Positions 43,333 to 51,011 of a DNA stretch of 64,000 bases are shown in pieces. The position numbers and the translations under genes are program-made. The notes below the pieces were generated by a model. It saw only the letters and a list, made by a program, of their open reading frames with translations. It made no database searches and was not told the origin of the DNA. The first letter of the stretch is position 1; the number at the start of each line of letters is the position of its first letter. Source of the DNA: DATKCA01 sp035544675 (GTDB taxonomy: Bacteria > Acidobacteriota > Thermoanaerobaculia > Gp7-AA8); NCBI GenBank assembly GCA_035544675.1, contig DATKCA010000148.1, forward strand, positions 1-64,000, in the 5' to 3' direction.

Positions 43333-43480
43333 GGAATCCGGGCTCCTTGAACGACCAGGCCGTTCGGGTCAGCTCCCACACCATGGCCACGCGCTCACTC
43401 GCAGTGAGATGCGACACGTCATCCGGCATCTCCGTCTGAACGGAGCCCTTTCTCGTCGGCCAGCCGGCGCGAGAGCTCAT
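43280..43480 (-). CDS. Small partner gene of the nucleotidyltransferase
   Basis: 66 residues from the ATG at 43480 (49 from the ATG at 43429). The core DVSHLTASERVAMVWELTRTAWSFKE and the final SRLRRDIGRVVRGRR resemble small proteins that commonly precede stand-alone nucleotidyltransferases. Its 3' end overlaps the nucleotidyltransferase gene out of frame. GATAAT (43492-43487) lies six bases before 43480, supporting that start and a leaderless transcript. Function unknown. Confidence 0.62.
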   Translation of the reverse strand: MSSRAGWPTRKGSVQTEMPDDVSHLTASERVAMVWELTRTAWSFKEPGFRESRLRRDIGRVVRGRR

Positions 43481-43492
43481 CGAGCAATTATC

Positions 43493-44452
43493 TCAGGCCT
43501 GGCCGCGATAGACGCGGCGAACCCACTCCGCGCCGGCCGGTGAGATGGGCTCTCCCGCGGCAGCCGCGGCCTCCGCCTGACGGGCGTTGCGCTGCCCGAG
43601 AAGCACGCAGGCGGTGGGATTGCCGGTCAGCAGCGCGCCGGTCACCGCATTCAACACCGGCTCTCGAGAACCGGGGAAGTGCCGGCGGGTCTCCTCCGCG
43701 GCGCGCTTCATCCTGGCGATGAACTGCGGATCCTTGAAGCCGGCCACACGCGAGCGCATGTCCCCTTCCTCGAACGTCTGCGGCTCATCGTATTTTCCGA
43801 GCAGCACGCCGTGCTTGAGCGGCGAGAAGAACGCCACGCCGATGTCATGGTCGTCCACCCACTTCCGAAGGCCGCTGGACTCGTAGTCGTCGTCGATGAG
43901 GTTGCGGTACGGCTGGACGGCATCCGGATCGACGCGCTCGATGTACTTCATGATCTTCCGCGCGTCCCAGTCGGACAGGCCGATGAAGCGGACCTTTCCC
44001 TCGTCGCGGAGCCGCCTCATCGTCTCGAGCGCGTCGTCGAAGTACTCGCCGAAGTCGCAATGATGAAAGTAATAGAGGTCGATGACGTCCGTTCCCATCA
44101 GGCGCAGCGATCGGTCGCACTGCTCCCGCATGAACTTCGCGTCGTACCAGTGTCCGGACGGCCCCTTGATCCAACCGAACTTCGTGGCCAGGAAGATGTC
44201 CTCGCGCCGCACGCGATCCCACACCTCTCCGATCAACTGCTCGGCGTGGCCGTCTCCGTACGCATCGGCCGTATCCCAGTGCGTGATCCCGTTGCGATAG
44301 GCGGTGACCAGTGCGTCCTTCGCCGCCTGGTCATCGTGGCCGCTCCAGCCGACCGAGACGCCCTCGGAGACATTCAGACCGCCGTGTCCCCAGGTACCGA
44401 GGCTGATGACCGGGACCTGCACGTTGGTGCGGCCGAAGCAGATGGTGCGCAT
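43493..44452 (-). CDS. Aldo-keto reductase
   Basis: 319 residues. The AKR fold is recognised by ISLGTWGHGG, NGITHWDTADAYGDGHAEQLIGEV (Asp and Tyr of the catalytic tetrad), FLATKFGW (Lys) and IDLYYFHHCD (His), then the C-terminal NADPH-binding segment VLLGQRNARQAEAAAAA. It is a cytoplasmic NAD(P)H-dependent reductase of carbonyl compounds, close to the YdhF/PhsB-type group; substrate unknown. TAGACT lies 8 bases before the ATG, next to a heptamer array. Confidence 0.9.
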   Translation of the reverse strand: MRTICFGRTNVQVPVISLGTWGHGGLNVSEGVSVGWSGHDDQAAKDALVTAYRNGITHWDTADAYGDGHAEQLIGEVWDRVRREDIFLATKFGWIKGPSGHWYDAKFMREQCDRSLRLMGTDVIDLYYFHHCDFGEYFDDALETMRRLRDEGKVRFIGLSDWDARKIMKYIERVDPDAVQPYRNLIDDDYESSGLRKWVDDHDIGVAFFSPLKHGVLLGKYDEPQTFEEGDMRSRVAGFKDPQFIARMKRAAEETRRHFPGSREPVLNAVTGALLTGNPTACVLLGQRNARQAEAAAAAGEPISPAGAEWVRRVYRGQA

Positions 44453-44460
44453 CGGATGCG

Positions 44461-44466
44461 AGTCTA
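44461..44466 (-). promoter_or_regulatory. -10-like TAGACT of the aldo-keto reductase gene
   Basis: TAGACT on the minus strand, 8 bases before the ATG at 44452; the inverted period-7 array at 44472-44543 begins just upstream. Confidence 0.35.
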
Positions 44467-44471
44467 TCGGA

Positions 44472-44543
44472 GTTGACAGATCACAGTTCACAGAGGAACG
44501 TGATCCACCGTGATCTGCGATCTGTGAACCGTGAGCTCTGAAC
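44472..44543. repeat. Inverted pair of period-7 arrays (ATCACAG / TTCACAG type)
   Basis: Left arm 44472-44493 and right arm 44522-44543 pair at 18 of 22 positions. Each reads in sevens: TTGACAG, ATCACAG, TTCACAG on the left; TGATCTG, CGATCTG, TGAACCG, TGAGCTC on the right. It fills the divergent intergene between the aldo-keto reductase and HIT genes; the GTG start of the HIT gene lies inside the right arm. Confidence 0.8.
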
Positions 44544-44941
44544 TTCGCAGCTGCGTCTTCTGCACCGACCTCGCCGCGGCCGGTGAGACCGTCTTCGAGA
44601 ACGACGTAGTCTGGGTGCTCCTGCACCCCGATGCTGCTGTGGCCGGCCACGCCATGGTGGTCTCGAAGGCGCATGTCGAGAATGCATCGGAGCTGCCGCT
44701 CGACACATGGCAGCGATTCACCGCCGTGCAGCATGCCGCCGAGCGCGCGCTGCTCGAGGTGACCGGCGCCGATCGCGCCATCCTCCTCAAGCTGGGGATC
44801 CAGACGCCGCACCTGCACATTCACATCTATCCCGTCAGCCGGGGGGCGACACGGGAGGATGTGATGGACGCCATCGACGGCCAGGTGAAGGAAGAGCGAT
44901 CGTCGGACCTGGCAGCGCGCTTGACACGACTCATGTCGTGA
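44531..44941 (+). CDS. HIT-family hydrolase
   Basis: 136 residues from a GTG. An N-terminal CVFCTDL zinc-type CxxC precedes the HIT triad HLHIH (His94, 96, 98) in QTPHLHIHIYPVSRG. Expected to hydrolyse nucleotide polyphosphates or AMP conjugates. The first codons (SSEL) come from the heptamer repeat. Immediately followed by the TetR gene with no gap. Confidence 0.88.
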   Translation: MSSELRSCVFCTDLAAAGETVFENDVVWVLLHPDAAVAGHAMVVSKAHVENASELPLDTWQRFTAVQHAAERALLEVTGADRAILLKLGIQTPHLHIHIYPVSRGATREDVMDAIDGQVKEERSSDLAARLTRLMS

Positions 44942-44957
44942 ATGAGCATTCATTCAC
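44938..44957. promoter_or_regulatory. FadR-type palindromic operator over the TetR start
   Basis: Perfect 8-bp inverted arms GTGAATGA and TCATTCAC separated by GCAT. The arms match the TGAATGA-N4-TCATTCA consensus of Bacillus FadR. It covers the last codon of the HIT gene and the first codons of the TetR regulator; TTGACA at 44921-44926 lies upstream. Confidence 0.75.
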
Positions 44958-45574
44958 CAATGGCACGTCCGACCCCCACCACCACCCAACCCGAGGCCTT
45001 CCGCGGCACCAGTAAGCGGGAGCGGATCCTGCGCGCCGCCGTCGACGTCTTCGCCCGCAGCGGATACTTCAACGCAAAGGTCTCCGACATCGCCAAGTCC
45101 GCCGGCGTCGCCGACGGAACGATCTATCTCTACTTCGAGGGAAAAGAAGACCTTCTCATCACGATCTTCCGCGAGCACACTCGCGGTTATCTCCAATCGC
45201 TCGAGGCGCACCTGGCCGATGTGAAGCGGCCGGAGGACCGCATCCGCGTGGCCATCCGCCATCATCTGGAGACGCTCGGGCGCGACCGGTCGCTGGCGGT
45301 GGTCTCGCAGGTCGAGCTGCGGCACAGCCTCAAGTTCATGAGCCTCTTCTCGCAGGAGGAGGTCGCCGACTACCTCAACATGCTGCGCAGGATCGTCGAG
45401 CACGGCCAGAGCGAGGGCGTGTTCCGCCGGAACCTTCATCCGCAGCTGGTGGCCAAGGCGGTCTTCGGAGTTCTCGACGAGATGGTCACGTCGTGGATCC
45501 TCTCCGAGAAGGACTACTCGCTCGGCGATCAGTCCGAACAGGTTGCCGACCTGATCCTCACCGGATTGCTGTAG
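44942..45574 (+). CDS. TetR/AcrR-family regulator, FadR-like
   Basis: 210 residues from the ATG at 44942; an ATG at 44960, outside the operator, is equally plausible and gives 204. The N-terminal TetR helix-turn-helix is KRERILRAAVDVFARSGYFNAKVSDIAKSAGVADGTIYLYFEGKEDLL. The C-terminal domain, with ELRHSLKFMSLFSQEEVADYLNMLRRIVEHGQSEGVFR, is like that of fatty-acid-degradation repressors responding to acyl-CoA. The palindrome at 44938-44957 suggests autoregulation. Confidence 0.88.
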   Translation: MSIHSPMARPTPTTTQPEAFRGTSKRERILRAAVDVFARSGYFNAKVSDIAKSAGVADGTIYLYFEGKEDLLITIFREHTRGYLQSLEAHLADVKRPEDRIRVAIRHHLETLGRDRSLAVVSQVELRHSLKFMSLFSQEEVADYLNMLRRIVEHGQSEGVFRRNLHPQLVAKAVFGVLDEMVTSWILSEKDYSLGDQSEQVADLILTGLL

Positions 45575-45595
45575 TCTCTAGTCGGCCACTAGTGG
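45572..45595. repeat. Short period-7 inverted array before the CPBP gene
   Basis: TAGTCTC, TAGTCGG and then CCACTAG TGG; contains the perfect palindrome CCACTAGTGG at 45586-45595, inside which the GTG start of the next gene lies. Confidence 0.5.
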
Positions 45596-48500
45596 AGCGA
45601 ATTCGCCTCACCTCCCGCGACTGGACCTTCATCGCCGTCTGCGCGGCGGTCACGCTCGTTTCCCTGTTCGTCATCTCGCGCTGGTTCGCGGACGCGTTCC
45701 CCGAAGCATCGATCGACTTCCGCTACGACCGCTCCGAGTCGCGCGTCCTGGCCGAGATGCTGCTCGAGCAGCAGGACATCGACGTGCGCGGGATGAAGCA
45801 CTCGGTCATGTTCGACGCGGACGACTCGGCGCGCATCTTCCTGGAGCGCTCGGTCGGCCTGGAGAAGGCGCGCGACCTTCTTCGCGACGACATCCGCGTC
45901 TGGTACTGGCGTCACCGCTGGTTCCGTCCTCTGCAGGAGGAGGAGTTCCGCGTCGAGGTCGCGCCGACCGGCGAGATCGTGGCCATGACGCGCCTCATTC
46001 CCGAGTCGCAGCCGATGGACTCGATCCCCGCCGCCGCCGCACTGCGGGTGGCCGAGCAGTTCCTGCAGCGTGTTGGAACACCGCTTTCGGCCGTTGAGCT
46101 GGTATCGCAGAGCGAGCGCAACCTGCCCCTCCGCGTGCAGCGCATCTTCACGTGGGAGTCGCGTTCGGTGCGGCCGGCGGGCGCGCGTTACCACCACACG
46201 ATCACAGTCGACGGCACTTCGGTCAGCAGCTACGCGCAGGGCCTGAGAGTGCCGGAGGAGTGGCTTCGCTCGTACCGGGAGCTGCGCTCGAAGAACAACG
46301 CCGCGGGAAACGTCGACGCCGTTTTCATGATCATCACGATGATCGCCGCGCTGGTCGTGTTCATCGTGCGGCTGCGGCGCGGCGACATGCGCGTGGGGTT
46401 CCTGCTCGTCATCGGCGGCATCGCCGTGGTGCTGGTGGCGGGAGTCACCGCGAACTCGTTTCCGTCGGCGATGGCCAGCTACGACACCACGGTCTCGTAT
46501 CCGGCGTTCCTGGCGCGCATCGTCTTCTTCACCATCCTGCAGAGCATCGGCACGGCCATGCTGCTCATCGTGGTCTGCGGGGCGGGAGAGGTGCTCTACC
46601 GCGAGCGGCTGCCCCAGCACCTGGCCATGCCGCGCCTGTTCAACCGCCGCGTCTTCTCCTCCCGCCGCGTCTTCCAGTCCATCATCCTCGGATACACCCT
46701 GGTCGGATTCTTCATCGCCTATCAGGTCGCGTTCTACCTCATCGCGTCGAAGTTCGGCGCATGGTCGCCGGCCGACGTCCCCTACGACGACATGCTGAAC
46801 ACCGCCATTCCATGGGTGGCCGTGATGTTCTTCGGATTCTTCCCGGCCTTCTTCGAAGAGTTCATGTCGCGGGCGTTCTCCATTCCGTTCTTTCAGCGGA
46901 TCCTGCGCTCGCGGCTCGCCGCCATCGTGCTGGCCGGCTTCATCTGGGGCTTCGGCCACTCCACATATGCCAACCAGCCCTTCTACATCCGCGGCCTCGA
47001 AGTGGGCGTGGCCGGCATCGTCCTCGGGTTTCTCATGGACAGGTACGGGCTGCTGTCGCTGCTCATCTGGCATTACACGGTCGATGCGGTCTACACGGCG
47101 CTTCTGCTGTTCCGCTCCGGCAACAACTACTACATCGCATCGGCGGGACTGGCCACGGCGGTGTTCGCAATTCCCCTCGTCGTGTCCATCGGCTCGTACA
47201 TCCGCAATCGCGGGTTCCTCCCCGACGAGGAGCTGACGAATGCGACGCTGCCGATCGCGCCACCGCCGGAGCGGGCGGTGGCGAGCGTCGTCGCGGAGCT
47301 GCCGCCGCCGCGCGGGATCACGGGAAGACAGGTGGCGCTGTGCGGCGCCGCCCTCGTCACGGCGGCCGTGCTGCTTTTCGTGCGGCCGCCTTCCCCGGGG
47401 GATGTCGTCGACTACCGGATCGACGGCGACCGCGCCAAGGAGATCGCCGCCCGGCATCTCGCTGCGATCGGGATGACCCGGCCGGCGCGCGTTGCCGCCG
47501 CCCCGGTCAGCGGCTTCCGCTCCTGGGACTCCGGCTCGCAGCGCGAGGAGGGTGGCGCGCCGGGCGGCTTCGACGACGTCGCGGCGACGTACATGGTGCG
47601 CAACGGGATGCCCGTCGAGCAGCTGGTGGAAGTGATGCGCACGCGCGTGCAGGCCGCGACGTGGACCGTGCGGTTCTTCACGCCCGGGGTGAAGGTCGAG
47701 TATTTCGTCGAGGTCGATCCGCGCACCTCGCGGGTCATCGGCTATCACAAGTACGCGGACGAGACCGCGGCCGGACCGCGACTCGAGCGCGGCGCGGCGC
47801 TGCCGGTCGCAATCCGCGAGTTTCCGCGTTACGGAGTCTCTGCCGACGGTTTCACTCTCAAGGATGCCCTGGAGATTCCTCAGCCCAACCGGCGGGACTG
47901 GCTCTTTCACTTCGAGGAGACCCGCCCGCTCGTGGCCGCGGCCGTGCGGCGCGTCACCGTGCGAGTGATGGGTGACGAGGTCACGCAGTTCGCGTCGACG
48001 ATCAAGATCCCGGAGAGCGTTTATCGGGACGCGCATCAGGAGACGATCCTCAACGTGGTGGCGATGCTGCTCAAGATCGCCGGCATCGTCGCCGCGCTGG
48101 CCCTGGTCGTCACCGGCTTCATCCTCGCCACGCGTCACGGCATCGGGCAGTGGAGGCGCGCCGCACGCCTGACCGCGCTGCTGGCGGTGGTGCCGGTCGC
48201 CGGCGCCCTGGCCCGGTACGAGTCGAGCCTCTTTGGCTACAACACGAGCGTGGCGTGGGACACGTTCCTGCTCGATCTCACCACCGGCTTCGTCCGCACA
48301 GCCGGAATGCAGATCGCGGTGCTGTTCGTCGCGGTGGCCGGGCTCGCCGCCGCCTACCCCTATGCGCCTGCCGTCCTCTCGCCCGAAGGCCGGAGGAGAT
48401 TCGGTCAGGGCGCGGCCGTCGGGGCGATGACGGCCATCGCGCTCTTCGTCACCGCTCGCGAGGCGCTGCGCCTCATCGCCTCACGATTCAGATCGCTCGC

Positions 48501-48987
48501 CGCCGTCGACGAGATCGGCATTCCGGACGCGGTCGCCCTTCCCCTTCCGGCTGCCTTCGAGATCGCCGAAGCGATCTTCGGCGCCGTTCTGGTGGCCGGA
48601 GCGGTGGCGTTGCTCAGCGTCACCTTCGGCAGCTGGTCGAAACGGGCCGCCCCGCCGATCGCGGTGATGGCCATCGTCTTCTGCACCCTCCTCGACACGG
48701 AGGCGACCTGGCGCGAGCTGCCGCTTGCCATCGGCGCAGCGCTTCTTCTCGCCGCGCTGGTGTGGTTCATCGCCCATCATGTGCTCGACGGCAATCCGCT
48801 GGCCTGGCCGGTCACCGCGTTCTCCGCGTCGCTGCTCCAGAGCGGCGCGTCGCTGGCGCAGAACGGAAGGGCGGACCTGCGATTCCATTCGGCGGTGATG
48901 ATCGTCGTCGCGGTCGGTGCGATTCTCTGGGCGCTCAGCGCTCAGCGGCGCAGCGAATCGAGCGGCTCCGTGCTCTCCTCCGGATGA
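45592..48987 (+). CDS. Giant CPBP-type intramembrane protease-like protein
   Basis: About 1131 residues from GTG. An N-terminal helix is followed by a soluble PepSY-like region (about 40-220), then a membrane block with the CPBP/Abi glutamic-protease motifs: FFEEFMSR (Glu422, Glu423), WGFGHSTY (His near 455) and IWHYTVDAVYTALL. A second soluble region (about 600-810, starting VVDYRIDGDRAKEIAARHL) resembles the first, and a final set of helices covers about 820-1120. CPBP family members process prenylated or membrane proteins. Two extracytoplasmic PepSY-like domains around one protease core are unusual. Same strand and close behind the TetR regulator, which may control it. Confidence 0.72.
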   Translation: MERIRLTSRDWTFIAVCAAVTLVSLFVISRWFADAFPEASIDFRYDRSESRVLAEMLLEQQDIDVRGMKHSVMFDADDSARIFLERSVGLEKARDLLRDDIRVWYWRHRWFRPLQEEEFRVEVAPTGEIVAMTRLIPESQPMDSIPAAAALRVAEQFLQRVGTPLSAVELVSQSERNLPLRVQRIFTWESRSVRPAGARYHHTITVDGTSVSSYAQGLRVPEEWLRSYRELRSKNNAAGNVDAVFMIITMIAALVVFIVRLRRGDMRVGFLLVIGGIAVVLVAGVTANSFPSAMASYDTTVSYPAFLARIVFFTILQSIGTAMLLIVVCGAGEVLYRERLPQHLAMPRLFNRRVFSSRRVFQSIILGYTLVGFFIAYQVAFYLIASKFGAWSPADVPYDDMLNTAIPWVAVMFFGFFPAFFEEFMSRAFSIPFFQRILRSRLAAIVLAGFIWGFGHSTYANQPFYIRGLEVGVAGIVLGFLMDRYGLLSLLIWHYTVDAVYTALLLFRSGNNYYIASAGLATAVFAIPLVVSIGSYIRNRGFLPDEELTNATLPIAPPPERAVASVVAELPPPRGITGRQVALCGAALVTAAVLLFVRPPSPGDVVDYRIDGDRAKEIAARHLAAIGMTRPARVAAAPVSGFRSWDSGSQREEGGAPGGFDDVAATYMVRNGMPVEQLVEVMRTRVQAATWTVRFFTPGVKVEYFVEVDPRTSRVIGYHKYADETAAGPRLERGAALPVAIREFPRYGVSADGFTLKDALEIPQPNRRDWLFHFEETRPLVAAAVRRVTVRVMGDEVTQFASTIKIPESVYRDAHQETILNVVAMLLKIAGIVAALALVVTGFILATRHGIGQWRRAARLTALLAVVPVAGALARYESSLFGYNTSVAWDTFLLDLTTGFVRTAGMQIAVLFVAVAGLAAAYPYAPAVLSPEGRRRFGQGAAVGAMTAIALFVTAREALRLIASRFRSLAAVDEIGIPDAVALPLPAAFEIAEAIFGAVLVAGAVALLSVTFGSWSKRAAPPIAVMAIVFCTLLDTEATWRELPLAIGAALLLAALVWFIAHHVLDGNPLAWPVTAFSASLLQSGASLAQNGRADLRFHSAVMIVVAVGAILWALSAQRRSESSGSVLSSG

Positions 48988-50423
48988 GAGAAGTGGCAGG
49001 CGTGGGCGCCGGCCACTTCGACCAGCTTCACCGTCGTGCGATCGGGCAGCGGATCGCGGTGCCCGCACAGAAGAAGTGGAGCGCCGCCGACTCGGCGGCC
49101 TTCTGATTGCCACCCGGATGGCGGCGCTCCACCGAATCCTCTCGCGTAGCTCCGGAACGTCCCGAGCCACCTCGCGAAACCGGTGCGCCAGTATGCCGCG
49201 ATCAGGTCGCGATACAACGCCAGCGGCTCGCGGAGGCCGTCGAGGAGCAGCATCAGCAGCAGCCGGAGGACGGCGTGCGGGTGCCGCGTCCAGAGCGGCC
49301 CCATCATCACAGTGGCGCGACAGAGGTCGGGGCGCATCCTCTCCAGATGCGCGACCGCGTCGCAGGCGATCGAGTGGCCGAGCCAGACCGCATCGCGGAT
49401 CCCAAGCTCATCGGCCCACCGCGCCAGGATCTCCGCGTGCCCGGCAGGCCCGGCCGGCTTCCCGTCCAGGCTCTCGCCGAAACCGGGAAGATCGGGCGCG
49501 ATCGGATCCCAGCCCCTTCCGTACAGCACGCGCGCGAACCGGGAGAAATACGCGCTCGACATTCCCAGACCGTGGATCAGGACGATGTCGCGGTGCGTGC
49601 CCGCCTGGCGGTGAGCCATCCCCGACGTCCATCCCGACAGCCCCCAGCCGAACAGCGGGCGCGTCCCCGGCGGCCGCTCCGACCGTTCCACTTCGTGAAC
49701 GAACGTCAGGACGGCGCGATTGAACGCGTCCGCGTTCTCCCACATCGGGATGTGCCCGGCGTGCGGAATGACGACCAGCTTCGCATTCGGAATCGCCGCC
49801 TCCATCTGTCTGCCGTACGACAGCGGCACGAGCGGATCGCGCTCGCCCCACAACAGCAGCGTCGGAACGGTCAGCTCGCGGAGGAGCGGGCGCGCGTCAT
49901 CGCGCAGCAGGCGCGCGAACGCCAGCGCCAGCGCGGTCGGACCGCTGCGGAGGGCATCGCGCGCGATCACCGTCGCGAACGACAGCGCCCCGCGCGGAAT
50001 CACCAGATTCTCGAGATGCGCACCCGGCCACAGATCGAACGGGATGCCTGTCGAGTTCACCAGCGTGAGCGAGCGGACCAGGTCCGGCTGCTGCGCCGTC
50101 AGATGAATCGCGATGTGCCCGCCCATCGAGTTGCCCACCAGATGCACCGGCTCGTCGAACGACGCGCGGATCCATCGCGCCATCAGCGCGGCGATCTCCA
50201 CGAACGTCAGCGGAAGCGATGACCGCCGGAGGAAGAACCGGTTCCGGCCGAACCCGACCAGGTCGACCGCGGACACAAGGTGATCCCGACTGAGCTCCTC
50301 GATGTTTTTCCGCCACCACTCGGCCGACCCGCCCAGCCCGTGGACGAGCACGATCGGCGTTCCCGACCCGGAGCGCCGCTCCCAGAACCGGTACGGCGGG
50401 AGAGCGACTTCGCGTTCGATCAT
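48942..50423 (-). CDS. Tandem alpha/beta hydrolase (two fused domains)
   Basis: 493 residues with two complete hydrolase domains. Domain 1 (1-255): VLVHGLGGSAEWW, nucleophile GNSMGG, acid in LLWGERDPLVP, histidine in HAGHIPMW. Domain 2 (about 270-493): VLIHGLGMSSAYF, nucleophile GHSIA, acid in LLLCGHRDPLPD, histidine in GAHACHFSHPE. Before LLLCG a segment of about 19 residues (PPSGWQSEGRRVGGAP) is translated from a palindromic repeat. Substrates unknown. Convergent overlap of 46 bases with the CPBP gene. Confidence 0.85.
   Translation of the reverse strand: MIEREVALPPYRFWERRSGSGTPIVLVHGLGGSAEWWRKNIEELSRDHLVSAVDLVGFGRNRFFLRRSSLPLTFVEIAALMARWIRASFDEPVHLVGNSMGGHIAIHLTAQQPDLVRSLTLVNSTGIPFDLWPGAHLENLVIPRGALSFATVIARDALRSGPTALALAFARLLRDDARPLLRELTVPTLLLWGERDPLVPLSYGRQMEAAIPNAKLVVIPHAGHIPMWENADAFNRAVLTFVHEVERSERPPGTRPLFGWGLSGWTSGMAHRQAGTHRDIVLIHGLGMSSAYFSRFARVLYGRGWDPIAPDLPGFGESLDGKPAGPAGHAEILARWADELGIRDAVWLGHSIACDAVAHLERMRPDLCRATVMMGPLWTRHPHAVLRLLLMLLLDGLREPLALYRDLIAAYWRTGFARWLGTFRSYARGFGGAPPSGWQSEGRRVGGAPLLLCGHRDPLPDRTTVKLVEVAGAHACHFSHPEESTEPLDSLRR
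49076..49132. repeat. GTGGAGCGCCGCC palindromic element inside the hydrolase gene
   Basis: Arms 49076-49088 and 49120-49132 are perfect 13-bp reverse complements. On the coding strand the element reads as GRRVGGAP within domain 2. The same element lies at 63797-63864, with longer arms, and as a single arm at 52792-52804. Confidence 0.88.
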
Positions 50424-50438
50424 TTGTGCCGGCTACGG

Positions 50439-50487
50439 CTAAGGACTAAGGACTAAGGACTAAGGACTGAGGACTAAGGACTAAAGC
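50439..50487. repeat. Period-7 array of CTAAGGA
   Basis: Seven units: four exact CTAAGGA, then CTGAGGA, CTAAGGA and CTAAAGC. It lies between the tandem hydrolase and the CoA-binding gene, both on the minus strand. The last unit supplies the TAG stop of the CoA-binding gene. Confidence 0.9.
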
Positions 50488-50918
50488 CTGCGTTCCTCCA
50501 CCATCAGGCAGCGGTCCTGAACCACCTTGATTCCGGCCTCGGCGAAGCGCCGGGCGGCCTCCTCGTTGCGAATGCCGAGCTGGAACCAGACGCTCTTCGG
50601 CTTGGCGGCCAGGATGTCGTCGATGTGCTGATTGATGTCGGCCGGCCTCCGGAAGACGTTGACCATGTCGACCGAGCGGCCGATGTCGGCGACCTTGCGG
50701 AACACTTTCCTTCCCAGGATTTCGGTCACTTCCGGAAAGTACACCGGCACCGGAATCACATCGTAGCCCCTGCCCACCATATGTGCCGGTACGTAGTGCG
50801 AGGGCTGGTCGCCGTGCGACTCCGGCTTGATCCCGAGGACGGCGATGCTGCGGGTTTGCCTGAGGAGGTCGAGGATGCCGTTACCGTCGTTGATGAGATT
50901 CGCCTTCCAGTCCGCCAA
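50481..50918 (-). CDS. CoA-binding protein (Rossmann, CoA_binding_2)
   Basis: 145 residues. The start is TTG at 50918, chosen because GGGAGG lies five bases before it and no ATG fits. The CoA-binding Rossmann pattern is TRSIAVLGIKPESHGDQPSHYVPAHMVGRGYDVIPVPVYFPEVTEILGRKVF, ending with VWFQLGIRNEEAARRFAEAGIKVVQDRCLMVE. Role unknown, possibly acyl-CoA sensing. The stop codon is inside the heptamer array. Confidence 0.9.
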   Translation of the reverse strand: MADWKANLINDGNGILDLLRQTRSIAVLGIKPESHGDQPSHYVPAHMVGRGYDVIPVPVYFPEVTEILGRKVFRKVADIGRSVDMVNVFRRPADINQHIDDILAAKPKSVWFQLGIRNEEAARRFAEAGIKVVQDRCLMVEERRL

Positions 50919-51011
50919 GGGTGCCTCCCGCCGAGCAAAAAAAGTCCGGACACGGTAACAGGAATTTCAATCGGATTCGACGGCTTTTCCTTTGGCAAAT
51001 CCCAGTAGAGA

